Assembly (NCBI RefSeq): GCF_900104485.1
Contig: NZ_FMXQ01000006.1
Span: forward strand, 1-64,000
Direction of reading: 5' to 3'
Source: Bauldia litoralis
GTDB taxonomy: Bacteria > Pseudomonadota > Alphaproteobacteria > Rhizobiales > Kaistiaceae
Length of the DNA stretch: 64,000 nt
Part shown: in pieces, positions 60,041 through 64,000 of the stretch
How positions within the stretch are numbered: position 1 is the first letter of the stretch
Layout: each line of letters begins with the position of its first letter
The notes under the pieces: generated by a model
The model's input: the letters and a program-made list of their open reading frames with translations, nothing else
The model's database searches: none
What the model was told of the DNA's origin: nothing
Made by a program: the position numbers and the translations under genes

Positions 60041-60787
60041 TCAGGCGAGGCCGTGCGACAGCGCGAAGCCGACGAGGAAGCCGATAGCCGCGACGAGGCC
60101 GGCGGCGTCATGTGTCTCCTCGAAGGCCTCCGGGATCATCGTGTCGGCGATCATCGCCAGCAGCGCACCGGCGCCGGCCGCCTGCATGAGTGCCGTCGCC
60201 GTGGACGACAGGCCGGCAAAGACGAGGTAGCCGACCAGCGCCAGGATGCCGCTCAGCACCATCGTCACGGCCCACAGCCGGAACACCGCCGACACCTTGC
60301 GGCCGGCCGCCTTCATGCCAGCGCTCGACGACAGCGCCTCGGGAACATTGGACAGGAAGACTGCGACAAAGGTGGCGATCGCCACGCCCTCGCCGTCGAT
60401 CAGGCTGAGGCCGATGACGATCGATTCCGGGATGTTGTCCATGATCGAACCGATGGCGATCGCCCGGGCGTTGGCCCCGTCCCGGCCGCGAGTCGAGCGC
60501 TTGCGATGGCGGGCGCCGGCGCGGGCGAGGGCGATCGAGACGACGGTGAACAACGCGGCCCCGCCGAGGAAACCACCAACCACCGGCAGCAGCCCGGCAT
60601 GGCCGAAGGCCTCGTCCATCAGGTCGAAGGCGATGACCGAGATGAGGATGCCGCTGCCGAAGCCCATCACCAGCGCGACCGCCCGCCGCGGCAGGTTGGC
60701 ATAGAGGCCGATCACGGCGCCGATCAGCAGGCCGCTGCCCGAGGCAAGCCCCCAGGCGAAGGCGAGGCCGGCGTCCCCGGCGTTCAT
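60041..60787 (-). CDS. ZIP-family metal transporter
   Basis: A 248-residue membrane protein with eight helices. The signature helix 4/5 residues are seen in SIMDNIPESIVIGLSLIDGE (HN/DN-type PES motif) and FVAVFLSNVPEALSSSAGM. The family imports Zn, Fe or related divalent ions. A His-poor cytoplasmic loop with a basic stretch (ARAGARHRKRSTRGRD) lies after helix 3. Convergent with the SNase-like gene, divergent from the amidase. Confidence 0.9.
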   Translation of the reverse strand: MNAGDAGLAFAWGLASGSGLLIGAVIGLYANLPRRAVALVMGFGSGILISVIAFDLMDEAFGHAGLLPVVGGFLGGAALFTVVSIALARAGARHRKRSTRGRDGANARAIAIGSIMDNIPESIVIGLSLIDGEGVAIATFVAVFLSNVPEALSSSAGMKAAGRKVSAVFRLWAVTMVLSGILALVGYLVFAGLSSTATALMQAAGAGALLAMIADTMIPEAFEETHDAAGLVAAIGFLVGFALSHGLA

Positions 60788-60858
60788 CGCTGGCCTGCGG
60801 CTGGTGGTGTCACGGCGTCCCTTCGGCTATCCCGGACAAGCGAATCGGAAATGCGACA

Positions 60859-61620
60859 ATGCTAGCGCCCGACACGATCGAACAGCACCCATCGCCGAAC
60901 CATGGTCCGCGTCCGCGCGGAACGCCGGTCGATATCCTGTTGCTCCACTATACGGGGATGGAGACCGATGTCGGTGCGCTGTCATGGCTGTGCAACCCGG
61001 CCTCGCAGGTTTCCAGCCACTATTTCATCTTCGAGGATGGCCGGGTCGTCCAGCTCGTCGACGAGAGCCGGCGGGCCTGGCATGCCGGCCGGGGGAGCTG
61101 GGCCGGCGACACCGACATCAATTCGCGCTCGATCGGCATCGAGCTTGCCCATCCGGGCCATGAACACGGCTATCGCGCCTTCGCCGATCCGCAGATCGCC
61201 GCGCTGATCGCGCTCAGCACCGGCATCCTTTCCCGTCACCCGATCGCGCCGGCGCGGGTGCTCGCCCATTCCGACGTGGCGCCGGCCCGCAAGGAGGATC
61301 CCGGCGAGCTGTTTCCGTGGCAGCGATTGCACGCGGCAGGCATCGGTCATTGGGTGCCGCCGGCGCCGGTCGCCGCCGGGGCGGCATTCCGGCGGGGGGA
61401 CCGGGGCGACGCAGTCGCCGACCTCCAGCATCGATTCAGGCAATACGGCTACGGCCTTGACGAAGACTCGGAATTCGGGCCGGAGACCGAGGCGGTGGTC
61501 GTTGCCTTCCAGCGTCATTTCCGCCCAGCGTGCTTCGACGGCGTCGCCGACGCCGCGACGTTGGCGACGCTCGACCGGCTGATCGCCGCCCTGCCTGGCG
61601 CGGTTCCTGCCGGGGCTTGA
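60859..61620 (+). CDS. N-acetylmuramoyl-L-alanine amidase (AmpD-like) with PG-binding domain
   Basis: A 253-residue zinc amidase that cuts the amide bond between sugar and stem peptide. The amidase_2 domain has ILLLHYTGMETDVGALSWLC with the first zinc His, AWHAGRGSWAGDTDINSRSI with the second, and LAHSDVAPARKEDPGELFPW with the third His and the catalytic Lys-Asp. The last 70 residues form a PG_binding_1 module (FRRGDRGDAVADLQHRFRQY). No signal peptide, so it probably acts on recycled muropeptides in the cytoplasm. Its stop overlaps the rnpB promoter. Confidence 0.92.
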   Translation: MLAPDTIEQHPSPNHGPRPRGTPVDILLLHYTGMETDVGALSWLCNPASQVSSHYFIFEDGRVVQLVDESRRAWHAGRGSWAGDTDINSRSIGIELAHPGHEHGYRAFADPQIAALIALSTGILSRHPIAPARVLAHSDVAPARKEDPGELFPWQRLHAAGIGHWVPPAPVAAGAAFRRGDRGDAVADLQHRFRQYGYGLDEDSEFGPETEAVVVAFQRHFRPACFDGVADAATLATLDRLIAALPGAVPAGA

Positions 61621-61646
61621 CCCGCATCGGCCCGCGCGCCTATCTC
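61617..61646 (+). promoter_or_regulatory. Promoter of rnpB, -35 box over the amidase stop codon
   Basis: TTGACC (61617-61622; extended CTTGAC), an 18-bp spacer, then TATCTC (61641-61646). Transcription would start at 61652-61653, the position where RNase P RNA begins by homology. The amidase stop TGA lies inside the -35 box (61618-61620). Confidence 0.7.
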
Positions 61647-61652
61647 AGCGCC

Positions 61653-62046
<394 letters not shown>

Positions 62047-62054
62047 ATGATTGG

Positions 62055-62085
62055 GAGGCCGTCGTCCGACAAGGGCGGCGGCCTC
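62055..62085 (+). terminator. Strong GC-rich hairpin after rnpB
   Basis: Arms at 62055-62067 and 62073-62085 pair over 13 bp (two G-T wobbles) around a 5-nt loop. There is no long T-run after it, only TCACCCGTTTC, so it may act as a weak terminator or protect the RNA 3' end. Confidence 0.5.
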
Positions 62086-62469
62086 ACCCGTTTCGGGCGA
62101 GCCGGCGCACAGCTGGCGGTGTCCCGTCCCGAGCCACGCTCGGCGACGATCGGTGGGGCGACGATCCGCGACTCGCAAGGGATTCCCTGCCGCGGCGACC
62201 TCTGATTCAATGATTCCTTAAGACTAACAGTCGATGAATATTCTTCGAGAGAAGCAGCTGATCAGGCCCGGACTCCGTTGCCTCCCAGTCTGTCCCATGG
62301 TATCCCATGTTATCCCACGAGAGGGTCGGAGCGTTGCCACCATCGCGTTGCGCCAACGCCGAGTTGCAGTTCGCGTTTGGACGGCCGGTTTGGCGGCATC
62401 CGGTGATCGGCCGGCTCTCGGACGGGATCGCGCAGCGGGCGGCGCTGCGCGATGGCGCAGGCGAGGGGC
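62086..62469. other. Non-coding region between rnpB and mraZ
   Basis: About 380 bp with no credible gene. It holds the four MraZ boxes (62284-62317), an AT-richer patch (62205-62260) that may carry the division-cluster promoter, and a GC-rich leader of about 130 bp up to mraZ. No -35/-10 pair could be placed with confidence. Confidence 0.5.
62284..62317. promoter_or_regulatory. Array of four MraZ boxes
   Basis: CCCA occurs at 62284, 62294, 62304 and 62314, exactly 10 bp apart. Read on the minus strand it is four TGGG(N) boxes with the usual 5-6 bp spacing. MraZ of Escherichia coli and Mycoplasma binds three or four such repeats and represses its own dcw operon. Four copies here predict tight autoregulation. 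Confidence 0.8.
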
Positions 62470-62943
62470 ATGGACGAGTTCGTTTCGACCTTCACGAACC
62501 GGCTGGACGCAAAGGGCAGGGTCTCGATCCCCGCGCCCTTTCGGGCGGTGCTGACGGTCGACGGCTTCGAGGGGCTCTATTGCTGTCCGACGCTCGACCG
62601 GCAGGCGATGGACGCGGGCGGCAACCACTTTCGCGACATCATCCGGGCCAGCCTCGCCAATTTCGAGCCCTTTTCGGAGGACCACGAATATCTGTCGACG
62701 ACGCTGATCGGCGAGAGCGAGATCCTCAAATACGATCGCGAGGGGCGGGTGGTGCTGACCGATACGATCCGGGCCCATGCCGGGATCGACGACAAGGTCA
62801 CCTTTGTCGGCCAGGGCTACAAGTTCCAGATCTGGGAGCCGGAGCGGTTCACCGCCTATCGCGAGGAAGCCAAGAACCGCCTGCGCGACCTGCGCAAGAC
62901 TCTGGGCTCCGGTCCACGGCTGGCAGCGGGAGCGGCGGAATGA
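62470..62943 (+). CDS. mraZ: Transcriptional regulator MraZ
   Basis: A 157-residue SpoVT/AbrB-type double-fold protein that forms a ring and represses the division/cell-wall operon. [20 protein letters not shown] and the second half [20 protein letters not shown]-like segment ([20 protein letters not shown]) carry the paired DxKGR motifs. ATG 62470 (MDEFVSTF) is chosen because GCGAGGGGC precedes it and the family starts there; ATG 62452 is the alternative. It overlaps rsmH by 4 bp. Confidence 0.96.
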   Translation: MDEFVSTFTNRLDAKGRVSIPAPFRAVLTVDGFEGLYCCPTLDRQAMDAGGNHFRDIIRASLANFEPFSEDHEYLSTTLIGESEILKYDREGRVVLTDTIRAHAGIDDKVTFVGQGYKFQIWEPERFTAYREEAKNRLRDLRKTLGSGPRLAAGAAE

Positions 62944-63980
62944 TCGCGGCGCGCGGCAGCGACGATCATGGCGTCACCGGCGGAGCGGCCCCGCATGTCC
63001 CGGTCCTGATCGAGGAGGTCATCGAGCATCTTGCCCCGATGGCGGGCGAAACCTTCATCGATGGCACCTTCGGGGCCGGTGGCTATACCGGTCGCATCCT
63101 CGATACCGGCGCGTCGGTGATCGCCATCGACCGTGATCCGACCGCCCTTGAGGCCGGCCAATCGATGGTCGCGGCATCGGACGGGCGGCTCACCCTGGTC
63201 GAAGGCCGCTTCTCCGATCTCGATCAACTGGCTGCCGATCAAGGCCATGAAAAGGTCGATGGCGTCGTCCTCGATGTCGGCGTCTCGTCGATGCAGCTCG
63301 ACCGGGCGGAGCGCGGCTTCTCCTTCCGCCAGGACGGTCCGCTCGACATGCGAATGGGCGGCGACGGACCGACGGCCAGCGATGTCGTCAACACCATGGA
63401 GCCGCGCGACCTTGCCCGGGTGATCGCGGTGCTCGGCGAGGAGCGCAAGGCGCGTCTGGTGGTCGCGGCGATCATGCGCGCCCGCGCCGATCGCGCCATC
63501 ACGACGACCGGCGAGCTTGCCGAGATCGTCTCGCGCGCCATCGGGCGACAGAAATTCGGCGAGATCCACCCGGCGACCCGGACCTTCCAGGCGCTGCGCA
63601 TCTTCGTCAATCGCGAGCTCGACGAACTGGCCGATGCGCTGGCGGCGTCCGAGCGGGTGCTGGCCGAAGGCGGGCGCCTCGTCGTCGTCGCCTTCCATTC
63701 GCTCGAGGACCGGATCGTCAAGCGTTTCCTGGCCGACCGTTCGGCGGAGCGCGCCGGCGGCTCGCGTCACATGCCGGAGGCGCAGCTTGAGCCCCCGACC
63801 TTCACTCTTCTGACCCGGGGCACGGTGTCGCCGGGCGAAGCCGAGGTCGATTCCAATCCCCGCGCCCGCTCGGCGCGGCTGAGGGCCGCGCGACGGACGG
63901 CGGCGCCGTCCCGCGCGCTCGACAAGACGGCGATCGGCGTTCCCGATCTGCCGTCCTTTTCCATCGGGAGACCATCATGA
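62940..63980 (+). CDS. rsmH: 16S rRNA (cytosine-1402-N4)-methyltransferase RsmH
   Basis: A 346-residue SAM enzyme that methylates C1402 in the 30S decoding centre. [20 protein letters not shown], motif [49 protein letters not shown] and [15 protein letters not shown] are all typical. The first 16 residues are variable. Its start overlaps mraZ (ATGA) and its stop overlaps ftsL (ATGA), so the first three genes of the cluster are coupled. Confidence 0.97.
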   Translation: MIAARGSDDHGVTGGAAPHVPVLIEEVIEHLAPMAGETFIDGTFGAGGYTGRILDTGASVIAIDRDPTALEAGQSMVAASDGRLTLVEGRFSDLDQLAADQGHEKVDGVVLDVGVSSMQLDRAERGFSFRQDGPLDMRMGGDGPTASDVVNTMEPRDLARVIAVLGEERKARLVVAAIMRARADRAITTTGELAEIVSRAIGRQKFGEIHPATRTFQALRIFVNRELDELADALAASERVLAEGGRLVVVAFHSLEDRIVKRFLADRSAERAGGSRHMPEAQLEPPTFTLLTRGTVSPGEAEVDSNPRARSARLRAARRTAAPSRALDKTAIGVPDLPSFSIGRPS

Positions 63981-64000
63981 GGCGTATCTTCAATCTCGTG
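63977..64000 (+). CDS. ftsL: FtsL-like cell-division protein, start only (cut by window end)
   Basis: Only the first eight codons are visible (MRRIFNLV). The position after rsmH with a 4-bp overlap is where ftsL stands in alphaproteobacterial dcw clusters, and the start resembles rhizobial FtsL. The identity rests on order, not on sequence. Confidence 0.6.

Overview
The window is GC-rich chromosomal DNA from an alphaproteobacterium, most likely a member of the Hyphomicrobiales (Rhizobiales). The evidence is the dnaG-rpoD pair, an alphaproteobacterial RpoD, a DnaG whose zinc ribbon has lost its metal ligands (as in the Bradyrhizobium/Xanthobacter side of the order), the order amidase - rnpB - mraZ - rsmH - ftsL, and an ArsR-methyltransferase regulator in front of metF/metH. 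This placement is inferred from gene content and remembered families; no search was run.

Layout. 1-4.3 kb: rpoD and dnaG on the minus strand. 4.4-6.8 kb: a lower-GC accessory segment with a two-gene module (a protein of unknown function plus an XRE-HTH/ImmA-type metallopeptidase), followed by the tail of an IS1-type transposase. 6.8-17.9 kb: an orphan TpsB-type outer-membrane transporter, a DUF1993 protein, a Spy-like protein plus cytochrome c behind a CsoR-type operator, an L,D-transpeptidase with a perfect palindrome in its promoter, GST, AraC, VOC, a DrrAB-type ABC exporter and a PPOX flavoprotein. 18-29.3 kb: phospholipase D-like protein, EttA, a lone GH19-like endolysin, two tandem SulP-STAS-cNMP transporters, and a membrane protein coupled to trans-aconitate methyltransferase. 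29.4-35.9 kb: two complete terminal quinol oxidases back to back, cydAB (bd/CIO type) and cyoABCD (bo type). 35.9-40.4 kb: a B3/4-domain protein, a coupled GT2/FAD-oxidoreductase pair, and an ArsR/SRPBCC pair.

40.5-46.6 kb is a methionine/one-carbon operon: SahR-like regulator, metF, a VOC protein, and metH split into two genes, with a palindromic operator in front. 46.6-53.7 kb: trypsin-like protease, TrkH, a 28-residue membrane protein, a beta-barrel protein, a type III PLP decarboxylase, a CDF transporter and an extensin-like lipoprotein. 53.7-57.5 kb: a fused hydantoinase/oxoprolinase carrying in-frame 39-bp hairpin repeats. 57.6-64 kb: a secreted protein, a TerB/J-domain protein, a staphylococcal-nuclease-like protein, a ZIP transporter, a cell-wall amidase, RNase P RNA, and the start of the division/cell-wall cluster (mraZ, rsmH, ftsL) behind four MraZ boxes.

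The best candidates for undescribed biology are the ImmA-type module at 4.7-6.4 kb, the hairpin-repeat insertion inside the oxoprolinase, the SNase-like gene at 59.1 kb, and the 28-residue membrane protein at 49.3 kb. Most of the rest is ordinary core and metabolic chromosome. No tRNA, complete IS element, prophage or CRISPR array was seen.
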